A stretch of 64,000 nt of DNA from CAVTND01 sp963735955 (lineage in GTDB: Bacteria; Pseudomonadota; Gammaproteobacteria; Burkholderiales; Burkholderiaceae_F), in contig CAVTND010000012.1 in NCBI GenBank assembly GCA_963735955.1, positions 248,001 through 312,000 of the forward strand, given 5' to 3'. Of this stretch, positions 36,851 to 47,041 are shown in pieces; positions within the stretch are counted from its first letter, which is position 1, and the number at the start of each line of letters is the position of its first letter. The translations under genes were made by a program, and so were the position numbers. Under the pieces are notes generated by a model, which saw nothing but the letters and a program-made list of their open reading frames with translations, did not search any database and was not told where the DNA came from.

Positions 36851-38566
36851 CTATGCAGTCCGGGACGAACTCCGACTCAACCGGGACAAGGCCTGTTCCA
36901 GCTTTTCGTGCGCGGCCAGCAGTTGCGCATAGCGGCGCTCGGATGGTTCGGCCTTGGCCCGGACCAGTTCTACCAGCGCCCTCCGCTCGGCGAGCGTCCA
37001 CCCCGCCGTCGGCAAGATCGCGATCAGCGGGCAAAGGGCATCCCAGACGCGGCGCTCGCCGCTCGCGAAGCCGCGCAGCGAAGTCAGCCCACAGACCCGC
37101 TGCGCTCGATGGCTCGCAAGCTCGAGCGCGTTGGCACGATCGCTTGCCGAGAGTTGCGCCAGATAGCTTCCGATGCGCAGGCCGATCGACACTGGCGACC
37201 ACTGCGGGACCGGTCGCTCTGGATAACACTCGAAGTAGACGTGGTGCCCGGCCAGGCGCTGGAGGACGTCCACCGAGCTGCGGTGTGCGCGGTTCCCTCG
37301 CAAGCGCGCGGTTTCGCTCGCAGCCAGGCGCAGCGCTGCGGCCGCGCGCGGGCGAAAGCCCAGCTTGAAGTAGAACCACCAGGCGCCCGACTGCAGCCCT
37401 TCCTCGTTGCCCTGGCCCAGTTGATAGGGCTCGATGCTGAAAGAGGTCGCCCCGAATCCGAAGTTCAGGGTGGCGAGATAGCGGGCGAAGTCATACGCAG
37501 ACTCGCCGCCGCGAAACGTGTCGAAGGTGTTGAACGACACCGCTGCCGCGCGACCGGTGAAATCGGCCTGGTGATAGCCGACCGGCACGCCGTTGCGCAG
37601 CGTCAGGCCGCCGTAGATCGCTGGCAGAGGCGGGCGGCGCTCGGGCACCATGCCGATCAGCGCAAAGCCAAGTCCGCCGCCGTCGTCGATCAGCCAGACA
37701 TCGCGTTCGTTGCCGTACTCGAACGCATCGAGGTCGCGCTCGCGCGTGACCATTGCGGCGCGGGCGAGGCCGATCAGGGCACGGGCATCGGCGCGCGACG
37801 CGCGGCGCATCGAGCGGGGCGCCCGTGCCAGCTCGTACCGCAGCTCAGGTCGCTCGCGTCGCAGAGGTCCGGTTTGCCAGGCGCGCGGCCCGCGCGCGAA
37901 CATGGCTCGGGTACGCGACGGCGTCCCGGGCGCCGGGACGAGCTCGCAGCTCGGGTCGATCAGGTCGTAGAACGCCTCGCGGGTGAACTCATTGCCGGGC
38001 AACCCCGCGATGCGTCTGATCAGGAATGCGGCGTCGGTCTGTGCGCCCCGCAACCGGTCCAGCGCCTGGTATCCGGGAAGGTTCGCCTCGCGCAAGGCAT
38101 GGGCTTCGATCGGTGACACAAGTAGCGGCAGCAGTTTCGCAATCGATTGCTCGGCGACGGTATCAAACCGGTCAAGACGCAGCGAGCCAGGCCAGCTCGC
38201 GGCGAGCCAGCGTGCGGTCGCGTAGTAATACGGAAACCAGAGAACGGTGCCGGCGATACCGGAGTAGGCCAATACGTCGCGATGCGCGCGCAGATCGGTG
38301 CGCCATTCGAAGCTATCGAGCATGCGTTCGACCTGGCGCAGTACCCGGGCGTCGTCCGGGTAGGCGCGCAGGAAACACAGGAGCTCGTGCAAGCGCCGGA
38401 CTTGTGCGGCGGTGGCAAGGGAGATGGGCGCCAGCTCGCGCAGCAGTTCAAGGCGTGTACCCGCACTGCCGGGTCCGTAGCGATTCCGGCGTCGTTCGAG
38501 CGCGGCGAGCGCACGCGTCCCGGCGGCTGTGCGGTCAGCCGAAGCTCGGCCGGTAACGGAGGGCAA
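36851..38566 (-). CDS. Unknown protein, 571 residues
   Basis: An intact frame ending at 36851; the upstream end uses a TTG at 38566 and the true start is uncertain. No signal peptide or membrane span. The middle (IYGGLTLRNGVPVGYHQADF, AAVSFNTFDTFRGGESAYDF, WWFYFKLGFRPR) has the strand-helix rhythm and the closing GFRP seen in GNAT-type acyltransferases, but I cannot confirm the fold. The C-terminus is a basic helical tail (KLEQALSRLSRSS). No operon partners are tight: 115 bases separate it from the small membrane gene downstream. Confidence 0.7.
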   Translation of the reverse strand: MPSVTGRASADRTAAGTRALAALERRRNRYGPGSAGTRLELLRELAPISLATAAQVRRLHELLCFLRAYPDDARVLRQVERMLDSFEWRTDLRAHRDVLAYSGIAGTVLWFPYYYATARWLAASWPGSLRLDRFDTVAEQSIAKLLPLLVSPIEAHALREANLPGYQALDRLRGAQTDAAFLIRRIAGLPGNEFTREAFYDLIDPSCELVPAPGTPSRTRAMFARGPRAWQTGPLRRERPELRYELARAPRSMRRASRADARALIGLARAAMVTRERDLDAFEYGNERDVWLIDDGGGLGFALIGMVPERRPPLPAIYGGLTLRNGVPVGYHQADFTGRAAAVSFNTFDTFRGGESAYDFARYLATLNFGFGATSFSIEPYQLGQGNEEGLQSGAWWFYFKLGFRPRAAAALRLAASETARLRGNRAHRSSVDVLQRLAGHHVYFECYPERPVPQWSPVSIGLRIGSYLAQLSASDRANALELASHRAQRVCGLTSLRGFASGERRVWDALCPLIAILPTAGWTLAERRALVELVRAKAEPSERRYAQLLAAHEKLEQALSRLSRSSSRTA

Positions 38567-38643
38567 GGCTCGGGATCTCGGGTTCAGGGATCAAGGGGGC
38601 AATTCAGCGTGAGAGCAATTCGATTGCTCCTTGATCGCCTAGC

Positions 38644-38901
38644 CTAGCCCTTGCTTCCAAGTCGACTGACGATGACACCCGCCACCACCGGCGCGAGTGC
38701 CCACAGCAGGGCGAAAACAAACCTGGTCAGTGGCTCGCCCTCGTTTTGAAACACGAAATAGAGCAGCGTCAATGCAATCGTCGCGGCCACCACCGCCAGA
38801 ACACCGGCGCGCTTCGCGAGCAGCCACGGATAGACGAAAACGCCGAGGATGACGATGAATGCGATCGTCACTGCGCCGGCGATCGCGACCGGGACCTCCA
38901 T
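38644..38901 (-). CDS. Small membrane protein after lipA
   Basis: 85 residues starting MEVPVAIAGAVTIAFIV with three predicted membrane helices (about 6-28, 34-50 and 63-80). Starts 3 bases after the lipA stop, so it is the last gene of the dacA to lipA unit. No known family. Confidence 0.72.
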   Translation of the reverse strand: MEVPVAIAGAVTIAFIVILGVFVYPWLLAKRAGVLAVVAATIALTLLYFVFQNEGEPLTRFVFALLWALAPVVAGVIVSRLGSKG

Positions 38902-38904
38902 CCC

Positions 38905-39878
38905 TCAGGCGACGCCGGCGGCGTGTGCCTGCTGGTCGGCGTGATACGAGCTTCGGACCAGCGCGCCGCAGGCGGCGTGCGCTGAAACCCATGTTTGCGG
39001 CCTCGGCCTCGAACATCCTGAAGATGTCGGGGTGCGCATAGCGCCGCACCGGCAGGTGATGCGTTGCTCGGCGCCAGGTACTGGCCGACGGTCAGCATGT
39101 CGACCTCGTGCGCGCGCAGATCGCGCATCACCTGCAAAATCTCGTCGTCAGTCTCGCCGAGGCCGACCATCAGGCCGCTCTTGGTCGGTACTCCGGGCAC
39201 ACGCCGCTTGAATTCCTGCAGTAGCTTCAGCGAGTGTGCGTAGTCCGAGCCCGGACGCGATTCGCGGTACAGGCGCGGCACGGTTTCCAGGTTGTGGTTC
39301 ATGACGTCAGGTGGCGCAGCGACCAGGATCTCGAGCGCGCGGTCAAGCCGGCCGCGGAAATCCGGCACCAGAACTTCAATCTTCGTGGCCGGCGCCAGCT
39401 CGCGCGTGGTGCGAATGCAGTCGACGAAGTGCTGTGCACCACCGTCCTTCAGATCGTCGCGGTCGACCGAGGTGATCACGACATAGCTCAGCTTTAGTGC
39501 GGCGATCGTTTTCGCCAGATTGAGCGGCTCCTCGACGTCGAGTGGATCAGGGCGGCCGTGGCCGACGTCGCAAAATGGGCAGCGCCGAGTGCACTTGTCG
39601 CCCATGATCATGAAAGTCGCAGTGCCCTTGCCGAAGCACTCGCCGATGTTCGGGCAGGTTGCTTCCTCGCACACCGTGTGCAGCCGGTGCTCGCGCAGGA
39701 TCTGCTTGATTTCGTAGAAGCGGGTCGACGGCGAACCAGCCTTGACCCGGATCCACTCGGGTTTGCGCAGCGCTTCGCCCGCCGGCACGAGCTTGATGTC
39801 GAACTTCTTCAGGACCTTGCCGGTCTTGGCTTCGCCTCTGAGTTTGGCGTAGGGGTCGCGGGCCGGGGTTTCGCTCAT
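38905..39878 (-). CDS. lipA: Lipoyl synthase, frameshifted near the C-terminus
   Basis: Starts MSETPARDPYAKLRGEAK. The auxiliary cluster motif is CEEATCPNIGEC and the radical-SAM motif is CTRRCPFC, followed by DVGHGRP, VVITSVDRDDLKDGGAQHF, NHNLETVPRLY and SGLMVGLGETDDEI. Two frameshifts near 39065 and 38960 interrupt the end, but RRYAHPDIFRMFEAEAANMG and the final segment AHAAGVA remain. It inserts two sulfurs into octanoyl groups made by LipB. Terminal in the lipoate pathway pair. Confidence 0.95.
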
Positions 39879-39954
39879 GATTGTCGGTCGCAGCGCGTCG
39901 GCTGCAGTGCCACGCGCAGTTTAACGGAGCGCTGCAGACATGAAGCCGTCGGGT

Positions 39955-40593
39955 TCACGGCGAAAGGTGCGCCTGCAGTCGCTCACCGAGCTGGTCTGCC
40001 GCGCTATCCCAGGTGCTGGCGACGCCGAGGGTTGCGAGATCGACGGTCGGCAGTCCGGCGTAGCCGCAGGGGTCGATCATCGAGAACGGTGCCAGATCCA
40101 TCGCCACGTTGAGTGCCACCCCGTGGTAACTGCGGCCATGCGAAATCTTGATGCCGAGCGCTGCAATCTTGGCCAGGCCGGTGAAGGGTGCCGGCGCGCG
40201 GCTCACCGGCCACGGGACAAAGATCCCGGGGGCACCTTTGACGCGTCGGCCGTCGACGCCGCAGGTGTCCAGGCTCTGGATAACCGACTGCTCGATTCGG
40301 AACACCAGCTCCTTGACGAAGATGCCAAGGCGGCGAAGATCGATCAGCGGATAGGCGACCACCTGGCCGGGCCCGTGATAGGTGATCTGGCCGCCACGAT
40401 CGGTCTGGATCACCGGGATGTCGGTCGGCGCGATCAGGTGTTCGCGCCGGCCCGCCTGTCCAAGGGTAAACACCGGAGGATGCTCGACGATCCAGAGTTC
40501 GTCCTCGGTGTCGGCTTTGCGTGCGGAGGTGAAGTCGCGCATCGCCTGCCAGGTGGTCCCGTAGTCGACGCGCCCGAGCTTGCGTACCTGCAT
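39955..40593 (-). CDS. lipB: Octanoyl-[acyl-carrier-protein]:protein octanoyltransferase
   Basis: 212 residues. Family motifs: ELWIVEHPPVFTLGQAGRR, DRGGQITYHGPGQVVAYPL, the conserved Lys in KIAALGIKISHGRSYHG and the acyl-enzyme Cys in SMIDPCGYAGL. It transfers octanoate from ACP to lipoyl domains for LipA. It starts 2 bases after the DUF493 stop. Confidence 0.96.
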   Translation of the reverse strand: MQVRKLGRVDYGTTWQAMRDFTSARKADTEDELWIVEHPPVFTLGQAGRREHLIAPTDIPVIQTDRGGQITYHGPGQVVAYPLIDLRRLGIFVKELVFRIEQSVIQSLDTCGVDGRRVKGAPGIFVPWPVSRAPAPFTGLAKIAALGIKISHGRSYHGVALNVAMDLAPFSMIDPCGYAGLPTVDLATLGVASTWDSAADQLGERLQAHLSP

Positions 40594-40595
40594 CG

Positions 40596-40898
40596 CTACA
40601 GAACGATTTTCACCAGTGGATGGCTGGTCAGTGCACGGTACAAGGAATCAAGCTGCTCACGCGAGGTCGCACGAATGGTCGCCGTCACGGACAGGTAGTT
40701 GCCGTCCTTCGATGTCCTCATTTCCAGCGTCGACGGATCGAAGTCCGGCGCGTAAGCCTGCACGACTTCGACAATCGCCTGCGCATAGCCTTCGACGCGC
40801 CGCCCCATCACCTTGATCGGAAAATCGGTGGGAAAGACCAGGCCGCGCGGCTCGCCGCCCGTGCCGCCGGAGTCGTCATCGCCGATGCCACCGCTCAT
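40596..40898 (-). CDS. DUF493 (YbeD) family protein
   Basis: 100 residues: PTDFPIKVMGRRVEGYAQAI, then STLEMRTSKDGNYLSVTATI, the compact ferredoxin-like DUF493 fold related to ACT-type regulatory domains. Often placed before lipB. It overlaps the aminotransferase stop by 4 bases (ATGA), so it is co-translated in the dacA operon. Confidence 0.92.
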   Translation of the reverse strand: MSGGIGDDDSGGTGGEPRGLVFPTDFPIKVMGRRVEGYAQAIVEVVQAYAPDFDPSTLEMRTSKDGNYLSVTATIRATSREQLDSLYRALTSHPLVKIVL

Positions 40899-41802
40899 GC
40901 TGCGCGTTGCGGCGCCCGTGCCAGCCAGGAGCGGGCGTCATCCATCTTGGCCTGCCGATACCACTCGAGCATCCTGCGAAACGCCGGGCCCGGCTTGCCG
41001 CTGCCAAGCGGCCGGCCGTCAAGAGATGTGATCGCCAGGACCTCGCGTCCCGACGAACTGAGCCAGATTTCGTCGGCCGCCCGCAGTTCCGCCTCCGGCA
41101 CAGGCCGCAGTTCAATCGGCATGCCACGGTCACGTGCAATGTCGAGCACCGCGTCGACCGTGATTCCCGGCAGGATCTGCACCGACTTGCGCGGTGCGAC
41201 CAGTCGTCCCCCTGTGACGATCATCGTATTGGTGCTCGAGCCTTCGGTCAGCATGCCGTCGCGCAGCATGATGGTTTCGGACGCTCCCTGGTCCACCGCA
41301 TGCTGTTTCATCAGAACGTTTCCAAGCAGGGAAGTGGTCTTCAGATCGCAATGCAGCCAGCGCTCGTCGGGATGACTGACCGCGGCGATGCCGAGCTCGA
41401 TCTGCTCGGCCGGTATCTCGGGCCACGGCGAGGTGTTGATGAACACGGTCGGAGCAGTGTCGGCTGGAAATACATGATCGCGCTTGGCGACACCGCGCGT
41501 GACCTGCACATAGACCGACTGGCGCGGCCACGGATGGCGGTCGATGACTTCGGCCGTCAGATCGAGCCAGCCTTGAATGGAATAAGGATTGATCGATGCG
41601 CACGCCGTCCAGGCTGCGCTGCAGTCGCTCGATAGTGCTGGCGCGCACGAAATGGCGCGCGTACGCCGTTGAGGGTATCGACCGGGACGACCTCGTAGAC
41701 GCCGTCGCCAAAGATGAATCCACGATCGAGTACCGACACCTTTGCGTCGGCCAAAGGCAGCCATGCGCCATTCAGAAAACACGTTGCCTGCTGCCACTCC
41801 AT
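40895..41802 (-). CDS. D-amino acid aminotransferase (class IV, PLP), frameshifted
   Basis: Starts MEWQQATCFLNGAWLPLADA at 41802, overlapping the dacA stop (TGATG). The N-terminal KVSVLDRGFIFGDGVYEVVP is typical of fold-type IV aminotransferases. After frame changes between about 41600 and 41690, GVRIDNPYS-like sequence and NPYSIQGWLDLTAEVIDRH follow, then the PLP Lys in CDLKTTSLLGNVLMKQHA and ETIMLRDGMLTEGSSTNTM. It supplies D-glutamate or D-alanine, consistent with its place behind dacA; a branched-chain aminotransferase role cannot be excluded. Confidence 0.88.
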
Positions 41803-43011
41803 CACGGGGTTCTCCTCCACCACAGACGAATCGCATCGTACGCGCGCGCGATCAGGCCGGCCTGATCGACGCGCTCGAGTGCCACGATCGGCACGTCCGC
41901 ATAGGTGCGACCCGCGGCGCTGATCCTGAGCCGGCCCACCGTTTCACCCTGGCGCAGCGGAGCGAGCAGCGGATCAGGTCGTTCAAGCGCCGATTTCAGA
42001 CCATCGTTGCCGATCAAGCGCAGGTCGGAAGTCGGAAGGGTGACGTAAACATCGCGCTCCGGTCCGATCGGCACTTCCGCGATGGTCGCCCTTCCAGACT
42101 TCCGGCCGCAGCAGCACCTCTCCGCGGCGATGCAGCCGCAGTGTTTCGAATTCGGTGTAGCCGTAGTTGAGCAGGCGCAATGCGTCCTGCGCGCGCAGCG
42201 CTTCGCTCGGCGCGCCGAGCACGACAGCGATCAGGCGCCGCGAAAAGCTTGCGTTCGAAGCGCCGCGCGTGCGACTGGCGGTTGCAACGATCGACCACCC
42301 CGAGGCTTCAAGGTGTCCGGTCTTCATTCCATCCACGGTGGTATCGCTCCACAGGAGGCGATTCCGGTTCGCCTGCGTGATGCGGTTATGGGTGAACTCG
42401 CGTGTGCGAAAGAACTCCGCGTACTGCGGAAAGTCGTACTGCAGCCGCTGCGCCAGGCGTGCCAGATCGGTCGCGGTCGAATACTGCTGCGGATCGGAAA
42501 AGCCGGTCGGATTGGTGAAATGAGTATTGACCATCTCGAGCCGCTGCGCTTCGCTGTTCATGCGGTCGACAAACGCCCTGACATTGCCGGCGGTGTGCTC
42601 GGCCAGGGCGACTGCAGCATCGTTGCCCGATACCACGAGCAGGCCGGCCAGCAGTTCTGCGACGCTGACCGGTCGGTTGGGTTCAATGAACATTCGCGAG
42701 CCCTCGCGTCCCGGTGCGGCAAAGGCTGCACGCGACACCAGGACCGGATCGTCCAGTCCGATGCGCTTTTCACCCAAAGCGGTGAACACCACGTAGGCGG
42801 TCATCAGCTTGGTCAACGATGCGGGTTCGAACTTCAGTACCGCTTCATGCGCGGCGAGCTGTACACCGCTGGTGGCGTCAACCAGCACCCAGGCGCGCGC
42901 CGCCAATGCCGGCGGCGCCTCGCCGCGCGCGCCAATACACGCGACGGCCAGCACAAAGGCGATCAGGGGGCGCAGAAAACGATCTCGGTTGAATCCAATC
43001 ACGGAGATCAA
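41802..43011 (-). CDS. dacA: Serine-type D-Ala-D-Ala carboxypeptidase (PBP5/6 family), one frameshift
   Basis: About 402 residues with a secretion signal (RPLIAFVLAVACIGARG). Active-site motifs SLTK (Ser65, Lys68), SGN in VVSGNDAAVALAE and KTG in DGMKTGHLEASG are all present. A frameshift near 42080 separates the catalytic domain from the C-terminal beta domain (DVYVTLPTSDLRLIGNDG) and the amphipathic membrane anchor (DAIRLWWRRTP). It trims pentapeptides in peptidoglycan. The start is non-ATG: TTG at 43011 or GTG at 43002. Confidence 0.94.
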
Positions 43012-43119
43012 GTATGAAGTGGGAGCGGGTCCGGGACGCCGGGCCTTCAGTCGAAACTTCAGGCGCTGATCAGATCCGGCGCGTGCGGCAGAGTTCCCGC
43101 GGCATGCGCCGGAGTCGGC

Positions 43120-43638
43120 CTAAATTCGGCGGCGCAGGGCGCGGAGGTAGTCCTGTCCCGCCGCCGGGCCAAGCATCGCGGTGACAAAACGCTCGGCTTC
43201 ACGAACTCGTTCACGGAAATCTTCAATCGTGCGGCAGCGCTCGATACGCATGCTCAGCGTTTCCGCATCCGGCCCCAGGCGATCGTTGAGCTCGCGCACG
43301 GCGCGCCGCTTCGCCTCATCGAGGGTCATCGGATTTGGATCGTCGCCGCCCCCGCCCCCGCCCGCGGGCGCTGGCATCGCATCTTCACGCCCGCCGCTGA
43401 TGGTCGGAACGTCGATCGGGCCGCTCTGGTTGGCCCGCTGGATCAGGCCGGCCGACTCGAGCTGAGCTATGACCGAGTCAATCGCGCCCGGCGGCAGCAG
43501 CATGGCGAGCTCATCCACGCTGCGCTTGCCATCGATCATGATCAGGACGCGCCGCGCCGTCATGGCAAGTTGCGCGGAGCGCATTGCAACTTCTACGATT
43601 CCCCTGGGCGTCTTTGCGAAGACAAGTGTTCCGTCCAT
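43120..43638 (-). CDS. Unknown protein with winged-helix-like N-terminus
   Basis: 172 residues. The N-terminal half (LAMTARRVLIMIDGKRSVDE, IDSVIAQLESAGLIQRANQS) has the helix-helix-wing look of small DNA-binding or PatA-like regulatory domains. A Gly-rich linker (GGGGGGDDPN) leads to a helical C-terminal domain (LNDRLGPDAETLSMRIERCR). No close family recognised. About 70 bases from the next gene on the same strand. Confidence 0.65.
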   Translation of the reverse strand: MDGTLVFAKTPRGIVEVAMRSAQLAMTARRVLIMIDGKRSVDELAMLLPPGAIDSVIAQLESAGLIQRANQSGPIDVPTISGGREDAMPAPAGGGGGGDDPNPMTLDEAKRRAVRELNDRLGPDAETLSMRIERCRTIEDFRERVREAERFVTAMLGPAAGQDYLRALRRRI

Positions 43639-43710
43639 GTTTCCCTGTCGCCCGATTCCGGGCGCGTCGACCGTTCCTGCTGGCGCGGCCGGGCCTGCCG
43701 TTGGCCGGCT

Positions 43711-44409
43711 TCAATCCCGCTGACTCTGAAGGCTTTGCGCGCTCGCGTCAAATGTCTGCATGGCAACAATGTGCTCGCTTATCAGGGCTTTGAGTATCGA
43801 CAGTCGGCGATGAAAGAAATGGTCCGCCCCGGGAAGAACGATCACCGGCTGGTCCTGCGGCCGCGCCCAGTCGAGCACGTCTGCCAGGGGGATGGTTTCA
43901 TCGAGTTCGCCGTGAATCACCAGGGAGCCGCGCGCGACCGCGGGCAGCGGCCACTTGCCGGCGGCGGCGCCTACCAGCACGAGTCGATCAGCCGGTCGAC
44001 CGCGGTCGGCGAGAATCTTTGCGGAGCGCGCGGCCACGTAGCTGCCGAAGGAGAAACCCGCGAGCGCCAATTTGTGTTTCGGAGCGAGACGATCGCCCAA
44101 GTCGGGCAATGCAGGGATCGCGCCAAGCAGGTGAAGAAAATCGTCGGTTTCGCCGTGCCCTTCATCGTGTACGCCGGCTGTGGCGCCGACTCCGCGAAAG
44201 TTCATGCGCACTGCCAGCCAGCCGAGCGCGGCAAAGGCGCGCGCGATGGTCGCCGTGACCTTGTTGTCGAGCGTGCCTCCGTACAGCGGATGAGGGTGCG
44301 CCACGAGTGCGAGTGCCGCGCCTCCCTTTCGTGTCGTCGAGGGCAGATCGATCGCCAATTCGATGCGTCCAGCCGGACCGTCGATGAAGCGTCGCTCCTC
44401 GCGGAACAT
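43711..44409 (-). CDS. Alpha/beta-hydrolase, dienelactone-hydrolase-like
   Basis: 232 residues. Motifs: VAHPHPLYGGTLDNKV near the oxyanion site, VRMNFRGVGATAGVHDEG, nucleophile elbow LAGFSFGSYVAAR (GxSxG), SLVIHGELDETIPLADV with the Asp, and LPGADHFFHRRL with the His. The complete triad suggests an active serine hydrolase; substrate unknown. Starts 15 bases after the ferredoxin-like gene. Confidence 0.9.
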   Translation of the reverse strand: MFREERRFIDGPAGRIELAIDLPSTTRKGGAALALVAHPHPLYGGTLDNKVTATIARAFAALGWLAVRMNFRGVGATAGVHDEGHGETDDFLHLLGAIPALPDLGDRLAPKHKLALAGFSFGSYVAARSAKILADRGRPADRLVLVGAAAGKWPLPAVARGSLVIHGELDETIPLADVLDWARPQDQPVIVLPGADHFFHRRLSILKALISEHIVAMQTFDASAQSLQSQRD

Positions 44410-44424
44410 GCCGAGATCCCGCCG

Positions 44425-44733
44425 CTATATCCGCAGGCGTTCGACGATCCGGCCGCCGATCAGGTGCGAATCAATGATCTCGTCGACATCGTGCCGGTCG
44501 ACATAGGTGTACCAGGTCCCTTCGGGATAGACGACCACGCAGGGACCTTCGTCGCAACGATCAAGGCAGCCCGACTTGTTGATACGGATCTTGCCTTTGC
44601 CACTGAGCCCGAGCTCCTTGATACGTGCTTTGGCGTGCTGTTGCATGGCACTGGCGTCACGGCGCGCGCAGCATGCCGAGCCGTCGTCACGTTCGTTGAG
44701 GCAAAAGAACACGTGGTACCGGTAATGACTCAT
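44425..44733 (-). CDS. (2Fe-2S) thioredoxin-like ferredoxin
   Basis: 102 residues. Cys positions at VFFCLNERDDGSACCARRD and SGCLDRCDEGPCVVVYPEGT match the thioredoxin-fold 2Fe-2S ferredoxins (four ligands spread over two loops). Probably a cytosolic electron carrier of unknown partner. First gene of a pair with the hydrolase. Confidence 0.9.
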   Translation of the reverse strand: MSHYRYHVFFCLNERDDGSACCARRDASAMQQHAKARIKELGLSGKGKIRINKSGCLDRCDEGPCVVVYPEGTWYTYVDRHDVDEIIDSHLIGGRIVERLRI

Positions 44734-44955
44734 GCTGCTCCCTGGGCGCTGCGCGCCGTCAGCCGCGAGACCCGCCTGTCAGTCGTGCCGCCCGGGTCCG
44801 CGCAGGCAGGTCCGGAGCCGTGACCTTCAATCACTCGATGAAGAATTTCGCCCTCGGATTGAGGCCGGCACTCCCTGCCCGATGGCGGCCCAGATTCGTT
44901 GTGCGCGCCGATGCTTGCGACAGGCGGATTATAGGAACCATGTCCCGGACCACGG

Positions 44956-46066
44956 TCAGGGTTCAGCCTGGCGCCCTAGAAGCCAGATTAGCAGCGACAG
45001 CGGCCAGGCCAGCGATAACCAGCGGGCCAGCGCGTTGAAATTGAGCAGTCGACCCTGGCGCCACTCCTGCAGATTGGCCAGGTAGTAGGGGTTCTCGGGC
45101 ACGATATTCACTGCGACGAGCAGCACAAGAATGGCGAGCAGCGCAAAGGCACGCAAGGCACGGCGGGTACCACCACTGGCGGCCGCAAGCGAAAGCAGGC
45201 CGATGGCGAGGCCGCCAAAGGCGCCAGGCGTGAGCCAGGCCAGCGCGCGCTCGGGTCCGAACTGCACGGCATTGGCAAGCGACTTGGCGCCGAGCGCGAC
45301 AGCGATCAGGGTCGCCAGCAGGGCCAGGCGAGGTGCCGCAGGTCGCATCACTGATGCCAGCGCGAGTCCGACCGCCAGTACAGCCGCGGCCACTACAAAG
45401 GCCTCGGCGAGCACGAATTCGGCCGGTCCAAACAGCGCGGCGTCGATCGTGAACCAGGTCAGACCCAAGGCTTCGGCCACCGCTGCCCCCGGCGCCTGCA
45501 TATCGCCATTGCCGAACAGCATCGGTCCGGGATAGATCTGGGCGGCCGGCCACAGTACGACGATCAGCAGCAGAATCGGGGCATCGCGCTCGAACCAGCG
45601 CAGCCGCAGTTCGAGCAGCCGACCACTCTCGATCAGTCTTGAGGCAAACGGGGCCGCAAGAGCCGCTCCGATCAGCGCCCCGAGCGAATTGGCCACCAGG
45701 TCGATGTTCGAGGCGACGCGAGTGGGCAGAAAACTCTGGCAGGTCTCGACACCGGCAGCCAGTGCTGTCGATGCAATCAAGGCGATCACGACTGCCAGCA
45801 GGCCTCGAATGCGAGGATGCAGCGCCAGCACGATCAAGGCACCCAGCGGCAAGTACGCGAGCACATTGACTATGAGATCGAAGCGCGTCACATAACGTGG
45901 TACCGGGGCCGCGAGCCAGGCCCAGGGGGTCCAGCCCGAGGTCGCGCCAGCCACTCCATGGCGCGAGGCCCGAGTAGGCAAGCAACAGGACATAAGCAAC
46001 GGCGGCCGCGCGCGCCAGCGGCGAGGACCGCAGGCGCCAGGGAGAACCGAAGGGGGCCAACTCCAT
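44956..46066 (-). CDS. VanZ-like membrane protein, one frameshift
   Basis: Starts MELAPFGSPWRLRSS at 46066, with a first membrane span AAVAYVLLLAYSGLAPWSGW. After a frameshift near 45930 the VanZ-like segment follows: VTRFDLIVNVLAYLPLGALI, the GVETCQSFLPTRVASNIDLV motif and ANSLGALIGAALAAP. Six or more additional membrane spans continue to LLIWLLGRQAEP. ~370 residues. VanZ-like proteins sit in the inner membrane; their role outside vancomycin-type resistance is not known. Divergent from birA. Confidence 0.88.
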
Positions 46067-46144
46067 GGCCGGGATTGTCGATTCGGTCTTGCTCGACTGA
46101 CAAGGGAATGCAAGTGGCGCGCGACGGTAGGTCGGACGGGGGCG

Positions 46145-47041
46145 GTGCTAAAGTCGTTCAGCCACAACGAAACCACTGGCTTGGATCCTCTCAGCCCGAT
46201 TCCACCGCACCTGCGCGAGCGTTTCAATGCGCCGGCGCTGTCGGGTTCAGCTATCGAGCGCTGGATTGCAGATGCCGGATACACCGGCGAATGCGAGGTC
46301 GAAGCGGTCGCACTGACCGGGTCGACCAACGAGGATCTGTTGCAGCGTGCTCGTGCGGCGCAGCCGCACCACCCCTGGCTGCTGGCGGCCGATGCGCAAT
46401 TCGCTGGACGTGGCCGGCTGCGACGTGCTTGGATTGCGCGCCCACGATCCGCATTGTTGTTCTCGGTGGCCCTGCCGCTCGATCCACTGCCACCAGCCTT
46501 GCCTGCGGTCACTCTCGCCAGCGGGGTTGGTGTCGCCGAGTTTCTGGCGACGCGCGGCATCGAGGTGGCGCTCAAGTGGCCCAATGACCTGCGCATCGAC
46601 GGCTGCAAGCTGGGAGGAATGCTGGCCGAGATCGCGGTCGACGTCGAGGGTCGTGCCACTCTGGTGATCGGCATCGGGATCAACGTCTGGCTGAACGACG
46701 ACGATCGCCTTGCGATCGACCAGCCCACCATCGCACTCGCCGACCTGTTGCCTCGCGCGCAACTTGTGGCCGAGCGTGAAGCGTGGATCGGTGCGCTGGC
46801 CTGCGTGCTCCTGAAGACTGCTGAGCGATTTATCGTTGAAGGATTCGGCGCATTTCGTTCCCGTTTCAACGCTTTGCTCGAAGGGCGTGGCCAGGTCGTC
46901 GAAATCCTCGATGATGGACGCCATGTGGCCAAGGGGCGCGTGGTCGAGGTCGACACGATCGGCCGCCTGGTCCTGCAGACCGATTCCGGGATGCGCGCGA
47001 TCAGTGTCGGCGACGTATCGATACGAAAAGAAAACGAATAG
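46145..47041 (+). CDS. birA: Biotin-[acetyl-CoA-carboxylase] ligase
   Basis: 298 residues from a GTG at 46145. The ligase domain shows ALTGSTNEDLLQRA, the biotinyl-AMP loop AGRGRLRRAWIARP (GRGR), VALKWPNDLRIDGCKLGGML and VIGIGINVWL, then the C-terminal SH3-like cap (GRVVEVDTIGRLVLQT). No N-terminal winged helix is evident, so it lacks the repressor function of E. coli BirA. coaX starts immediately after its stop. Confidence 0.95.
   Translation: MLKSFSHNETTGLDPLSPIPPHLRERFNAPALSGSAIERWIADAGYTGECEVEAVALTGSTNEDLLQRARAAQPHHPWLLAADAQFAGRGRLRRAWIARPRSALLFSVALPLDPLPPALPAVTLASGVGVAEFLATRGIEVALKWPNDLRIDGCKLGGMLAEIAVDVEGRATLVIGIGINVWLNDDDRLAIDQPTIALADLLPRAQLVAEREAWIGALACVLLKTAERFIVEGFGAFRSRFNALLEGRGQVVEILDDGRHVAKGRVVEVDTIGRLVLQTDSGMRAISVGDVSIRKENE

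Noticed and set aside
36908..38116. 402-codon open frame on the plus strand
   Set aside because: Antisense to the 571-residue unknown protein. The minus-strand frame is longer and has protein-like composition, although both are uncharacterised.
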